From: Aegilops tauschii subsp. strangulata | Lineage: Eukaryota > Streptophyta > Magnoliopsida > Poales > Poaceae | DNA: 64,000 nt | Reading direction: 5' to 3' | Assembly: GCF_002575655.3 (NCBI RefSeq) | Contig: NC_053039.3 | Location: 378,673,633-378,737,632, forward strand | Shown: positions 41,601 through 54,227 of the stretch, one piece after another | Numbering within the stretch: position 1 is the stretch's first letter | Layout of the letters: the number at the start of each line of letters is the position of its first letter | Program-made: the position numbers and the translations under genes | The notes under the pieces: generated by a model | What the model saw: only the letters and a program-made list of their open reading frames with translations | What the model was told of the DNA's origin: nothing | Database searches by the model: none

Positions 41601-43973
41601 ATTCCTCAAGCCGAATGTCATAGTCAGGTAGCAGAAAGCTCCGAATGGTGTGATGAAGGCGGTCTTCAGGTGGTCGGCTGGGTCCAACTTGATCTGGTGG
41701 TATCCCGAGTAAGCATCCAAGAAACTCAACAACTCGCATCCGGCTGTGGAGTCTATCACTTGATCGATCCGTGGTACGGCAAACGGATCTTTGGGGCAGG
41801 CTTTGTTGAGGCTGGTGTAATCTATACACATGCGCCATTTATTGTTCTTCTTCAACACCAAGACCGGGTTGGCAAGCCACTCTGGAAAAAACACCTCCAT
41901 AATGAAGCCGGCGGCCAGGAGCCGGGCTATCTCTTCTCCTACGATCCTTCTCTTCTCCTCCGACAGTCGGCGGAGAGGTTGCTTGACTGGTTTCGCGTCC
42001 GCTCGGACGTGTAGCTTGTGCTTGGCGAAATCCTTCAGAACACCCGGCATGTCCTTTGGGGACCATGCAAAGATGTCCCGATTCTCACGGAGGAAGTCGA
42101 CGAGCTCGCCTTCCTATTTGCTGTCCAGGTTTGCACCAATGACAGCAAACCTCTCCGGGTTCTCTGGGTCCAGAGGTATCTACTTTGTCTCCTTGGCCGG
42201 CTGGAAGGAGCCCTGAGCATCATATTCCATGGGGCTGGGGGACAGGGCCGGCTGCTTGCCGGCCATGGCCACGACTCGGTCCAGCATCTTCTTCTCTTCA
42301 GCAATCACGAGGGACTCGGCCAGTCGGATGCTGGCCGCAGCGCACTCGATGGACTTCTTGTAGTCTCTGGCTATGGTGATGATCCCCTTTGAACTCGGCA
42401 TCTTCATCTTGAGGTAGGCGTAGTGGGGCGCAGCCATGAACTTGGCCAGGGCAGGTCGGCCAAGCAAGGCGTGGTAAGGGCTCTCTAGATCCACTACTTC
42501 AAACCAGATCGCTTCTCGGCGAAAGTGATCCTTGTCTCTGAAGAGAACATCCATCTTGATGTTGCCGATTGGGGAACAGGACAGGCCGGGTATGATGCCA
42601 TGGAACACAGTCCGGCTTGGCATGAGCTGCTTCGCCTTGAGGTTCAACTTCTCCATGGTGTCTCGGTACAGTACGTTGATGCTGCTTCCACCATCAATCA
42701 GCACGCGGGAGAAACGGGCAGCTCGCCTTTCCGTCGCGAGGGTGGCGTCCAACACCAATGCGTAGGAGCCGGGAGACGGCAACACCTCTGGGTGATCGGC
42801 CCAGCTCCAGCTGATAGGCCTTTTAGACCAATGCATGAACTCGGGGTTGCTGGAGGCGACCGCGTTGACTTCTTGGTGCTGTCGGCGCCGACTGCGCTTG
42901 TCTTCAATCTGGCTCGTGAAGACGATGTAGGCGGCGTGCTCATCTGGGAACTCATCCTGAATGGCCCCGACTGCTGGTCGAACAACCGACTGCTGAGGGG
43001 CTGGAGGCGGCGGGCCAGGAGGCGGAGGCGGCACCAGCCCTTCGCCCTTGGAGATCCACGTGAGCCAATGGCACTTCCGGGTTGTGTGGTTGGACGGCTT
43101 CGCGCCACTGTGGAACTTGTAGGGGGCATCGAGAATTTGCTCGTAGGAGAAGGCCGGCTGCCAAGCCGCCCTGCCGCCCTTCTTCTTGGGAGCGGGCCGC
43201 TCTTCGGGCTGTTTGTCTTCGACGGTGGCTACTTGCCGACTGGTGGAAGGGGGCATAGGGGCCTTGCGCTTGTGGTCGTTCTGGTAGGGGCGTCGGTTGG
43301 AATCACCAGCCGGCGTCTTGGGAGCCGGAGCGAGCACCGTTCCAGAGGCGTCCACTCGGAGCTCGGTCTTCATCGAGGAGTCGGCTGTGGCGTACTTGTC
43401 TGCTATGATTAGCAGCTCGTCGAGGATGGTCGGCTCATCGCGAAGGAGTCGGTGCTTGAGGAGGGTGCCCTCTCGGCACCCGGCGGTGAAGTACTCTATG
43501 GCTTGAACCTCGTGCACCCCCTCGCAGGAGTTGCGGAGCTCGGCCCAACGCGTGAGGTAGTCGCGAGTCAATTCGCTGGGCCCTTGGACGCATAAGGAGA
43601 GCTGGAGGGGCTTGGGAGGCCGCTTGTATGTGCTGGTGAAGTTGCGGACGAAGACTTCCGTGAAGTCTAGCCAGCTGTTGACGCTGTAGGGCTTGAGGCT
43701 GTTCAGCCAGGTGCGTGTCGTGCCTTGAAGCATGAGAGGGACATACTTCACGGCAACGCACCTGTTGCCGTTTGCTATGCTGACTGCGGTAGAGTAGTCG
43801 ATCAACCAATCTTCCGGCTTCACGGAGCCGTTGTATTTTGGCGTGTCTCTTGGGAGTGAGAACCCTTTGGGGAAGGGCTCATCACGGATGCGGGGGCCAA
43901 AGCAAGGCGGGCCGAAATCATCTTCTTCTTCTAGCGCCAGGATCGCGCTAGGCGGTCGATCCGGTGGCGGGCA
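38673..43973 (-). pseudogene. E1 gag-protease-RT-RNaseH-RNaseH-integrase polyprotein, four nonsense codons
   Basis: One minus-strand frame runs from 43973 to the terminal TAA at 38673. In-frame stops are at 42180 (TAG), 42114 (TAG), 39006 (TGA) and 38856 (TGA). Gag: YNGSVKPEDWL, RTWLNSLKPYSVNSWLDF. Protease: VLIDGGSSINVLY. RT: WRMCIDYTSLNKACPKD and the catalytic HVYVDDIVVKM (about 41520). The first RNase H follows. A second, aRNH-type RNase H has HFDGSK, NVAEYEAL and ADNEQADALAR, but YGNTDLV where GDSDLV is usual, so one catalytic Asp is Asn. Integrase: HX3H...CX2C site (GHHAASR, CCKGCQVF) and DDE in LDMVGPF, ITDNGTNF and NGQVERANG. There is a Gly/Pro/Thr repeat spacer before integrase. All stops look like C-to-T changes. 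Confidence 0.9.
40040..40190 (-). repeat. In-frame minisatellite in E1 pol
   Basis: The plus strand repeats CAGTCCCCGGGCCG-type words at least seven times (units of 24-30 bases). In the pol frame it encodes GPGTVVVAPGSGTSEPGPRT-like spacer between the second RNase H and integrase. Confidence 0.8.
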
Positions 43974-43999
43974 TCATTCTCGCCGACTCCTTCGCGGTG

Positions 44000-45116
44000 G
44001 CCTAGTCGGCCACCGAGAGTCGGATGCGTGATAGGCGGCGGGGTGGGATATCTCTCCCCACGAGGCGGGGGGGGGGAGGCGGATTGCCTTGTCGTTCCAC
44101 CGCTCGGGGGTGACCTTTTGCGTCGCGCTCAATGGTGACCCGAGTCCGGCTGCGGCTAGCAGCCGACTCCTTGTCTTTCCTTGCGCGGGCGCCGCTTGCA
44201 GTCGGCGTCCGGGATGTCGCGGCGTGGGGGAGGACTCTCGGCGCGGGCGCCGGCTTCATGCTGTTCTGCGGCCGCGTCGATCAGCTGCTGGATGCGTCTA
44301 GTCATGTAGGGGAGCTCATCAGCCCCCAGCCCGTTCAGCTCGTCTACGGCCGCCTGAGCGGCACGCAGGTTCTCGAGTGGCATGGCGTAGACTGGGCGGT
44401 CTGCTCCCAGCATGCTGGCGATGGCCGCGCCGCGCTTCTTGATGAGGCCGGCTCGGCTCGGCCCGCCAGGAGGCGGCGTACCAAAGGCGGCGCGGTCGAC
44501 TTCGCGCTGGTGAGCCTCAGTGAGGCGCCTCATGGATGCTATCTTCTAGCCCTCCGCGATGAGGGCGAGGCGGCGTGCCTCCAGAGTCTCGGCGTCGGCG
44601 TCGGCCGGGATGGGGACGGACAAGTCGTGCAGCGCCGCTTGTAGGGTGTCGTGGGCGTTCTCGCCCGAGACGACGCCGTGGCTGATGACCAGCACCTCAG
44701 TGACAGCGCTGCTGCCACTGTCGGCTCGAGGGAGAGGGTCGTCGATGATCACCACGTCGGTGGGGAAGGCGTCAAGCGATGCCGTGTCGGCGTCGACAAG
44801 CATCGGGTCGGTGGAGCCGACCGACTCCAAGTCCACAGCAAGCTCGCTGGAGACGTGAAGCTGGTCGAGGAGGTTGACGAGGCGACTCTCGGGGTAGTCT
44901 GTGCCCGCGTCGGACGCGGGCTTGTCAGAGATGCGAGTCTCGCCAAGAAGGTCGGCGAGGTAGCTCGCCGCGCAGGCGTCGTCGACGCCTTGCAGCGCGT
45001 CAGGGCAAGCGCCATCGGGCGTAGCGGGCTGGCTACGCTCGCGGGGGAGGAAAAGGGTTCCCGTCCAGAACAGGTCTCCGGACGACGGTGCACCTGGCCC
45101 CACGGTGGGCCCCAAA
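44000..45116 (-). pseudogene. E1 leader and N-terminal gag region, frameshifted
   Basis: The minus strand reads ESVGSTDPMLVDADTASLDA and ETLEARRLALIAEG, then a stop at 44546, then SMRRLTEAHQREVDRAAFG and RIQQLIDAAAEQHEAGAR in the same frame. After 44156 the gag sequence changes frame before the long polyprotein frame opens at 43973. This is the usual acidic and helical N-terminus of Tat-type gag. Next to the LTR (45116) the sequence TTTGGGGCCCACCGTGGGG occupies the primer-site position; I cannot match it to a tRNA with confidence. Confidence 0.6.
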
Positions 45117-46299
45117 TGTCGGGTGGTAGGTGCGACATATGCCAACAGGTGGCTTATCATTGTGGGAGCCAGTAAGACATCGCCGGTGCCTGGAAACGGG
45201 ATAAGGCAAAGACATGCACGCCAGCGAATCTTACCCAGGTTCGGGGCTCTCCGTGGAGATAACACCCCTAGTCCTGCTCTGCGGGGTCTCCACATGATCA
45301 CTAGATCAACACAAGTAGCTACAAGTGCTCCTTGAGCTGTTTGGCTAGGGGAAGAAGAAGGGCAAGGCTAGCTCTCCTTTTCTCTCTATGTGGTGTGTAA
45401 GACTCTATGAGATCAACCCTTTGCATGGGTGTCCCGGGGGATTTATATAGGCCTACCCCCAGGGGTTCAATGGTAATCCGGCTGGGTGCGGGTCCCAGCC
45501 GTCAGTGTCTGTGCTCGCCGGCTTCTCCGCCGGCCGTTGGGGCCCACCGACTGGTGGGTCCCGCCGGCTATCGGCCTCTTGGCCGACAGGCCGGCCCCAC
45601 CGCCTGGGGTCCTTGTCGGCGGCTGGTTACTGTTGCCTCGCCCCTGATGACGAGGGCTTTGTCGAGGTAAGCGTGGCTACAGTGCCGCCGCCTAGAGGGC
45701 TCTCACTGTAGCCTCACCTTGTCTTGTCTCCTTAATGATGCACATGTTTCGAGGGAGGGAGGTAGCCGGCTACGCCCCAGGCCGACTAGGGGAGGCCGGG
45801 CCGCCTTCGAGCGTCTCTCTGGCTGAAGGGGCCCGCCGCCCGCGGGCCGTACTGGCGCCTGTCGTGGGTGACGTCGTGGTCAACATGGCTATAGTGCCGC
45901 GCCGGACGGGGGATGGCTGACCCATACGGCGCCCTGTGGCCATGCATGTTCCGGGATTCGGGGGTGGTAGGCTGTACTGCGGCCACGCCCCGTCTTATCA
46001 CCGTTATGGGGGTGCAGCCCTGGTGCATGCAGTCTTGGCCGGCTTCTGGGAGTCGGCCTTCTTCATGGCCGGCTTCTGGGAGTCGGTCCTCTTGGGGCCA
46101 GCTTCCTGGAGTCGGCCATCTCGTAGCTTTCTTCGGGAAGGTTTTTGAGGCCGGGTCGCCTTCTGGTAGTCGGCCTTGGGGATAGCCGGCCAGAGGAAGG
46201 CGGCCCCGTGCTCTGGGTGCTTGAAGGCTTGATTGGCCTGATAATTTTTCGAAGAGCCAGGGGAGTCGGTTAGGCTACCCATGGCCATTTACTCCGACA
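45117..46299 (-). repeat. E1 5' LTR
   Basis: 1183 bases, minus strand TGTCGGAGTAAATGG to ACCCGACA. It contains the CCTATATAAATCCCC promoter box near 45445. Nearly identical to the 3' LTR. Confidence 0.92.
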
Positions 46300-46304
46300 A
46301 TATT

Positions 46305-47519
46305 ATGAATATGTGTATCACTACGATCGAGATTCAATAAAACATTCACCTTGGGTGTATGACCATTGAAGGTTTTATTCATGTAAACAGAACAACAATT
46401 ATTCTCTGACTTTAAATGAATAACCGTATTGCAATAAACATGATCAAATCATATTCATGCTTAACGCAAACACCAAATAACATTTATTTAGGTTTAACAC
46501 TAATCCCGAAAGTATAGGGAGTGTGCGATGATGATCATATCAATCTTGGAACTACTTCCAACACACATCGTCACCTCGCCCTTAACTAGTTTCTGTTCAT
46601 TCTGCAACTCCCGTTTCAAGTTACTAATCTTAGCAACTGAAGTAGTATCAAATACTGAGGGGTTGCTATAAACACTAGTAAAGTACACATCAATAACATG
46701 TATATCAAATATACCTTTGTTCACTTTGCCATCCTTCTTATCCGCTAAATATCTAGGGCAGTTCCACTTCCAGTGACCATTTCCTTTGCAGCAGAAGCAC
46801 TCAATTTCAGGCTTAGGTCTAGCTTTGGGCTTCTTCACGGGAGCAGCAACTTGCTTGCCGTTCTTTTTGAAGTTCCCCTTCTTCCCGTTGCCCTTTTCTT
46901 GAAACTAGTGGTCTTGTCAACCATCAAAACTTGATGCTTTTCTTGATTTCTACCTTCGCCGATTTCAGCATCACGAAGAGCTTGGGAATCGTTTCCGTTA
47001 TCCCTTGCATATTATAGTTCATCACGAAGTTCTAATAACTTGGTGATAGTGACTAGAGAACTCTGTCAATCATTATCTTATCTGGAAGATTAACTCCCAC
47101 TTGATTCAAGTGATTGTAGTACTCGGACATTCTGAGCACATGCTCACTAGCTGAGCTATTCTCCTCCATCTTGTAGGCAAAGTACTTGTCAAAGGTCTCA
47201 TACCTTTCGACATGGGCATGAGTCTGAAATACTAATTTCAACTCTTGAAACATCTCATATGCTCCGTGGCGTTTCAAAAACGTCTTTGAATCCCCGATTC
47301 TAAGCCGTAAAGCATGGTGCCCTAAACTATCAAGTAGTCATCATATCGAGCTTGCCAAATGTTCATAACGTCTGTATTTGCTCCTGCAATCGGTCTGTCA
47401 CCTAGCAGTGCATCAAGGACATAATTCTTCCGTGCAGCAATGAGGATAATCCTCAGATCACGGATCCAATCCGCATCATTGCTACTAACATCTTTCAACT
47501 TAGTTTTCTCTAGGAACAT
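46305..47519 (-). pseudogene. Angela-type gag and start of protease, degenerate
   Basis: The blocks IWQARYDDYLIV (about 47330), KRHGAYEMFQELKLVFQTHA, MEENSSASEHVLRMSEYYNH and the zinc knuckle CFCCKGNGHWKWNC (CX2CX4HX4C, about 46800) are in order. VAKISNLKRELQNEQKLVKG follows. Stops and frameshifts separate them, so no full gag can be made. The protease region ends at 46300 at the E1 insertion and would have continued into the integrase at 32317. Confidence 0.8.
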
Positions 47520-48770
47520 ATCAAAAATAAAACAGAGGAGCTAAACGCGAGCTATTGATCTACAACATAGATATGCTAATACTACCAGGACTAAGTTCAT
47601 GATAAATTAAAGTTCAATTAATCATATTACTTAAGAACTCCCACTTAGATAGACATCCCTCTAATCATCTAAGTGATCACGTGATCCATATCAACTAAAC
47701 CATGTCCGATCATCACGTGAGATGGAGTAGTTTTCAATGGTGAACATCACTATGTTGATCATATCTACTATATGATTCACGCTCGACCTTTCAGTCTCAG
47801 TGTTCCGAGGCCATATCTGCATATGCTAGGCTCGTCAAGTTTAACCCGAGTATTTCTGCGTGTGAAAAACTGGCTTGCACCCGTTGTATCTGAACGTAGA
47901 GCTTATCACACCCGATCATCACGTGGTGTCTCGGCACGACGAACTTTGGCAACGGTGCATACTCAGGGAGAACACTTGTACCTTGAAATTTAGTGAGAGA
48001 TCATCTTATAATGCTACCGTCAATCAAAGTAGAATAAGATGCATAAAAGATAAACATCACATGCAATCAATATAAGTGATATGATATGGCCATCATCATC
48101 TTGTGCCTTTGATCTCCATCTCCAAAGCACCTTCATGATCACCATTGTCACCGGCGTGACACCTTGATCTCCATCGTAGCATCGTTGTCGTCTCGCCAAC
48201 TATTGCTTCTATGACTATCGCTACCGCTTAGTGATAAAGTAAAGCAATTACATTGCGATTGCATTTCATACAATAAAGCGACAACCATATGGCTCCTGCC
48301 AGTTGCCGATAACTCGGTTACAAAACATGATCATCTCATACAATAAAATTTAGCATCATGTCTTGACCATATCACATCACAGCATGCCCTGCAAAAACAA
48401 GTTAGACGTCCTCTACTTTGTTGTTGCAAGTTTTACGTGGCTGCTACGGGCTGAGCAAGAACCGTTCTTACCTACGCATCAAAACCACAACGATATTTCG
48501 TCAAGTTAGTGCTGTTTTAACCTTCACAAGGACCGGGCGTAGTCACACTTGATTCAACTAAAGTTGGACAAACTGACACCCGCCAGCCACCTGTGTGCGA
48601 AGCACGTCGGTAGAACCAGTCTCGTGTAAGCGTACACGTAATGTCGGTCCGGCCGCTTTATCTAACAATACCGCCGAATCAAAGTATGACATGCTGGTAA
48701 GCAGTATGACTTGTATCGCCCACAACTCACTTGTGTTCTACTCGTGCATATAACATCTACGCATAAACCT
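47520..48770 (-). other. Angela-type 5' untranslated leader
   Basis: Non-coding sequence of about 1.25 kb between primer site and gag, typical of the family, which has a long leader. No ORF of interest is present. Confidence 0.7.
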
Positions 48771-48784
48771 GGCTCTGATACCAC
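48771..48784 (-). other. Primer-binding site, initiator tRNA-Met
   Basis: The minus strand reads GTGGTATCAGAGCC directly after the LTR end. TGGTATCAGAGC is the complement of the plant initiator tRNA-Met 3' end, the standard Copia primer. Confidence 0.92.
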
Positions 48785-50404
48785 TGTTGGGGAACATAGT
48801 AATTTCAAAAAAATTCCTACACACACGCAAGATCATGGTGATGCATAGCAACGAGAGGGGAGAGTGTCATCCGCGTACGCTCGTAGACTGTAAGCGGAAG
48901 CGTTATGAGAACGCGGTTGATGTAGTCGTACGTCTTCACGATCCGACCATCCAAGTATCGAACGCTCAACACCTTCGAGTTCAGCACACGTTCAGCTCGA
49001 TGACGTCCCACGAACTCCGATCCAGCAGAGCTTCGCGGGAGAGTTCCGTCAGCACTACGGCGTGATGACGGTGATGATGTTGCTACCGACTCAGGGCTTC
49101 GCCTAAGCACCGCTACGATATGATCGAGGAGGATTATGGTGGAGGGGGGGTGCACTGCACACGGCTTGGAACAATCAACTTGTGTGTCTATGGGGTGCCC
49201 CCTCCCCCGTATATAAAGGAGTGGAGGAGGGGAGGGGCCGGCCCTCTCTATGGCGCGCCCTAGGGGAGTCCTACTCCCACCGGGAGTAGGATTCCCCCCT
49301 TCCCTAGTTGGAGTAGGAGAGGAAGGGAAGGAGGAGTAGGAGAGAAGGAAAGGGGGGCCGCCGCCCCCCAAACCTATTCCAATTCGGCCTCCTGCCCAAG
49401 GGGGGCGCACCAGCCCCTTGTGGGCTGGTGTGCTTCCTTCTTATGGCCCATAAGGCCCATAACTTCTCCCGGGGGGTTCCGGTAACCTCCCGATACTCTG
49501 GAAAAATGCCCGAACCACTCGGAACCTTTCCGATGTTCGAATATAGCCTTCCAATATAACAATTTTTACGTCTCGACCATTTTGAGACTCCTTGTCATAT
49601 CTATGATCTCATCCGGGACTCCGAACAATCTTCGGTACATAAAATCACATAAACTCAAAATATCGATCGTCGTCACCAAACGTTAAGCGTGCGGACCCTA
49701 CGGGTTCGAGAACTATGTAGACATGACCGAGACACATTTCCAGTCAATAACCAATAGCAGAACCTGGATGCTCATATTGGCTCCCACATATTCTACGAAG
49801 ATCTTTATCGGTCAAACCGCATAACAACATATGTTGTTCCCTTTGTCATCGGTATGTTACTTGCCCGAGATTCGATCGTCGGTATTCCGATACCTAGTTT
49901 AATCTCATTACCGGCAAGTCTCTTTACTCGTTCCGTAATACATCATCCCGCAACTAACTCATTAGTTGCATTGCTTGCAAGGCTTATAGTGACGTGCATT
50001 ACCGAGAGGGCCCAGAGATACCTCTCCGACAATTGGAGTGACAAATCCTAATCTCGACCTATGCCAACTCAACAAGTACCATTGTAGACACCTGTAGAGC
50101 ATCTTTATAGTCACCCAATTATGTTGTGACGTTTGGTAGCACACAAAGTGTTCCTCCGGTATTCGGGAGTTGCATAATCTCATAGTCATAGGAACATGTA
50201 TACGTCGTGAAGAAAGCAATAGCAACATACTAAATGATCAAGTGCTAAGATAATGGAATGGGTCAAGTCAATCACATCATTCTCTAATGATGTGATCCCG
50301 TTAATCAAATGACAACTTATGTCTATGGCTAGGAAACTTAAGCATCTTTGATTCAACGAGCTAGTCAAGTAGAGGCATACTAGTGACACTCTGTTTGTCC
50401 ATGT
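48785..50404 (-). repeat. Angela-type 5' LTR, main part
   Basis: Ends CCCCAACA (minus strand, at 48785). The promoter box CGTATATAAAGGAG lies near 49210. It is cut at 50404 by E2; the remaining 118 bases of its start are at 59546-59663. Confidence 0.9.
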
Positions 50405-50875
50405 TGAGGGAGTCCTGGATTAGGGGGTCATCGAGCCGGACTATATGCTTTGGCCAGACTGTTGGACTATGAAGATACAAGATTGAAGACTTCGTCCCGT
50501 GTCCGGATGGGACTCTCCTTTGCGTGGAAGGCAAGCTTGGCAATTCGGATATGTAGATCTCCTCCCTTGTAACCGACTTTGTATAACCCTAGCCCCCTCC
50601 GGTGTCTATATAAACCGGAGGATTTAGTCCATAGGACAAGAAGAACAATCATAATCATAGGCTAGCTTCTAGGGTTTAGCCTCTATGATCTCGTGGTCGA
50701 TCAACTCTTGTAATACTCATATCATCAAGATCAATCAAGCAGGAAGTAGGGTATTACCTCCATCGAGAGGGCCCGAACCTGGGTAAACATTGTGTCCCCC
50801 GCCTCCTGTTACCATCCGCCTTAGACGCACAGTTCGGGACCCCCTACCCGAGATCCGCCGGTTTTGACACCGACC
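50405..50875 (+). repeat. E2 5' LTR
   Basis: 471 bases, starts TGAGGGAGTCCTGGATTAGG and ends CCGACC where the other LTR has CCGACA. TCTATATAAACCGG near 50606 is the promoter box. The following TTGGTGCTTTCATTGAGAG is at the primer-site position. Confidence 0.88.
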
Positions 50876-50922
50876 TTGGTGCTTTCATTGAGAGTTCCAC
50901 TGTGCCGTCACCATAAGGCTTG

Positions 50923-53900
50923 ATGGCTCCTTCGATCATTGGCAATGATGCGGTCCAGGGCGAGGTTTTTCCCCCCGGACAGATCTTCGTATTCGGCGGC
51001 TTCGCACTGCGGGCCAACTCGCTTGGCCATCTAGAGCAGATCGAGAGCTACGCCCCTGGCCGTCAGGTCAGGTTTGGAAACCTAAACTATACTGCCGACA
51101 TCCGCGGAGACTTGATCTTCGACGGATTCGAGCCCGGGTCAGGTGCCCCGCATAGTCACGACGAGCATGACTTAGCTCTGCCGCCGGACAGTGTTCGGGA
51201 GATCACCCTTGCGGCCACTCCGGCCCTCGATCCGGAGCAGATCGCGCCGTCCGTGGACGGGTGGATGGACCCCGCCACAGAGGTCGCACACTCAGTGGCG
51301 ATAGAGCCGAACGCTGACTTCACCTCCTACGAGACCTGTGTTGCCAGACTCTTGGATTCTTCCCCGGCCATGGGCTCCGAACCGCCCGCGTTAGTGCCTA
51401 TCGAATCTAATTGGGCACCGATCATGGAGTTTTCCTCCGCGGATATCTTTCAGCACTCGCCCCTGGGTGATGTGCTAAATTCATTAAGGTCTCTCTCCTT
51501 GTCAGGAGGCCCTTGGCCGAACTGTGTCCGGCTTGAGTGGGAAGCGGACGACGAAGAGAAATTCGTTCCCCACCCACCACCCACTTAATAGCCACTATCG
51601 ATGACTTAACTGACATGCTTGATTTCGGCTCCGAAGACATCAACGGTATGGACGACGATGTAGGAGAAGAACAGGAACCACCGCCCACAGGGCACTGGAC
51701 TACCACCTCATCATATGATATATACATGGTGGACACCCCCATACAAAGCGATGGCAATAAGGCAACAGAGGATAATCCCCTCGAGAAGCAATCTAAGCAC
51801 TGGCGTCAACGGCGGCGCTCTAAGCCCCGCCATAGCAAAGGCGGCGATACCGGCACAAGAGACAATAACGCCGCGGACAGTACCAAAGACGAAGACAATC
51901 CCCTCCAGCCAGGCTTCGAGCGGGAGGATGGGCAAGCTAGCCCTAAGGAACAGGTAGCAGATGAAGAATCAGAGGATGACAATTACATGCCTCTCTCTGA
52001 AGATGAGGCGAGCCTCGGCGACGAAGAATTTATCGTGCCGGAGGATCCTGTCGAACAGGAGCGCTTCAAGCGCCAGCTTATAGCCACAGTAAAAAGCCTG
52101 AAGAAAAAGCAACAACAGCTTCAAGCTGATCAAGATCTGCTAGCAGATAGATGGACCGAGGTCCTGGCGGCCGAGGAATACGAACTCGAGCGCCCAACCA
52201 AAAGTTACCCAAAGCGCATGTTGCTACCCCAACTCAACAAGGAAGCATTAAAGCCTACGCTTCCAGCATATGATGCGGCTAACCAGCCACCTCGTGGCCG
52301 AGACAAAGCGGCATATCAGGCCGAAGTCCAGCCTGCACCCCGCCGCCAGTCAAACAAAAATACCAAGGCTCGGGGTAACACGCAAGACCTGCAAGACGTA
52401 TTGGAAAACAAAGCAGGACATGCAATATCGATCTACAGATCACGCGGGCGCGCCCCAACGCGTGACGACAACCGTCACGCCGGATATACTAAAAGCAAAT
52501 CCGGCCGGGCCGAATACAGCAGACAAGACTCGTATGAACTGCATCGTGATATAGCTCGGCACAGAGGCGCCGCACACCCCCTATGCTTCACTGATGAAGT
52601 AATGGATCACGAATTCCTAGAAGGTTTTAAACCCGTGAACATTGAATCATATGATGGTACAACAGACCCCGCGGTATGGATTGAAGATTTCCTCCTCCAC
52701 ATCCACATGTCCCGCGGTGACGATCTACATGCCATCAAGTACCTCCCATTAAAACTCAAAGGACCTGCTCAGCATTGGCTCAATAGCCTGCCAGGAAACT
52801 CCATAGGCAGTTGGGAGAATTTGGAGGACGTATTCCTTGACAACTTCCAGGGAACTTATGTGCGACCACCGGATGCCGATGACTTGAGTCACATAATCCA
52901 ACAGCCAGGGGAATCAGCCAGGAAATTCTGGACTCGGTTCCTAACTAAAAAGAACCAAATTGTCGACTGTCCGGATGCCGAGGCCTTAGCGGCATTTAAG
53001 CATAACATCCGCGACGAGTGGCTCGCCCGACACCTCAGCGAAGAAAAGCCAAAGTCCATGGCAGCCCTCACGACACTCATGACCCGCTTTTGTGTGGGCG
53101 AAGATAGCTGGCTGGCTCGCAGCAACAGCACATCAAGAAACCCTGGCAATTCAGATGCCAAAGATAGCAACGGCAGGCCACGTCGCAACAGACACAAGCA
53201 CCGCAACAACAGCGACAACGCTGAAGACACGGCAGTTAATGCCGGATTCAGTGGTTCTAAATCCGGTCAGCGGAAAAAGCCGTTCAAAAGAAGCAATCCG
53301 GGCCCGTCCAGCTTGGACCGCATACTCGATCGTTTGTGCCAAATTCACGACACCCCAAATAAACCAGCCAACCACTGGGTGTTCAAACAGGCCGGCAAGT
53401 TGAATGCCGAAAACAAGGAAAAGGGGCTGCATAGCGATGACGAGGACGAGCCCCGGCCGCCGAACACAGGAGGACGGAAGAAATTTCCTCCCCAAGTGAA
53501 AACGGTAAACATGATATACGCAACCCATATCCCCAAGCGGGAACGGAAGCGTGCACTGAGAGACGTCTATGCGATGGAGCCAGTTGCCCCAATGTTCAAC
53601 CCATTGTCTTCTTGTCCGATCACCTTCGATCGCAGGGACCACCCTACCAGTATCCGTCATGGCGGTTCTGCCGCTTTGGTCCTTGACCCCATCATTGACG
53701 GATTTCACCTCACTTGAGTCCTTATGGACGGTGGCAGCAGTCTGAACCTGCTCTATCAAGATACTGTGCGCAAAATGGGTATAGACCCCTCGAGGATCAA
53801 ACCCACCAAAACCACCTTGAAAGGTGTCATCCCAGGTGTAGAGGCCTGTTGCACGGGCTCAATCACACTGGAAGTGGTCTTCGGATCTCCGGACAACTTC

Positions 53901-54227
53901 CGAAGCAAGGAGTTAATCTTTGATATCGTCCCCTTCCGCAGTGGCTATCACGCACTGCTCGGACGAACCGCATTCGCCAGATTCAATGCGGTACCGCATT
54001 ATGCATACCTCAAGCTCAAAATGCCAGGACCTCGCGGGATTATAACAGTTAATGGAAACACAGAACGCTCGCTCCGCACGGAGAAGCACACTGCGGCCCT
54101 CGCAGCAGAAGCGCAAAGCAGCCTTATGAGACAAACCGCCAATTCGGCGAAAAAGACCCCGAACACCTTCAAGCGAGTCTGGAGTACCCTGCAAGAGGAT
54201 CGCGAGGCATGTTTAGAGCTCACCTAG
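50923..54227 (+). pseudogene. E2 gag and protease, two breaks
   Basis: The ATG at 50923 opens MAPSIIGNDAVQGEVF, which runs to a stop at 51588. A frameshift around 51540-51590 joins it to the long frame ending at 53717. Gag domain at 52613-53100: NIESYDGTTDPAVWIEDFLL, HWLNSLPG, FLDNFQGTYVRPPD, GESARKFWTRFL. The N-terminal half is acidic and partly coiled coil (VKSLKKKQQQLQADQDLL). A single TGA at 53715 (probably from CGA) separates the protease: VLMDGGSSLNLLYQDT with the DGG active site, then GYHALLGRTAFARFNAVPHY. The frame ends at 54227 and no RT follows. The E1 protease is clearly related (IDGGSSINVLYRDT, HALLGRPALAKF). Confidence 0.85.

Larger units (their letters stand above)
32323..46299 (-). 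mobile_element. E1: complete Tat-lineage Gypsy retrotransposon with antisense gene
   Basis: It has two LTRs (32323-33523, 45117-46299) and a perfect 5-base target duplication ATATT (32318-32322, 46300-46304); total length is 13,977 bases. On the minus strand the order is 5' LTR, gag, protease, RT, RNase H, a second RNase H, integrase, a gap, the antisense gene on the plus strand, then the 3' LTR. Two RNase H domains and extra ORFs near the 3' LTR are features of the Tat lineage (Grande, Ogre and relatives). The LTRs differ by a 14-base and a 4-base gap and few substitutions, so the insertion is young relative to its host. Confidence 0.93.

Noticed and set aside
44546..45301. 251-residue ORF as an independent gene
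   Set aside because: It starts inside the E1 LTR and continues as the N-terminal gag region in the same frame.
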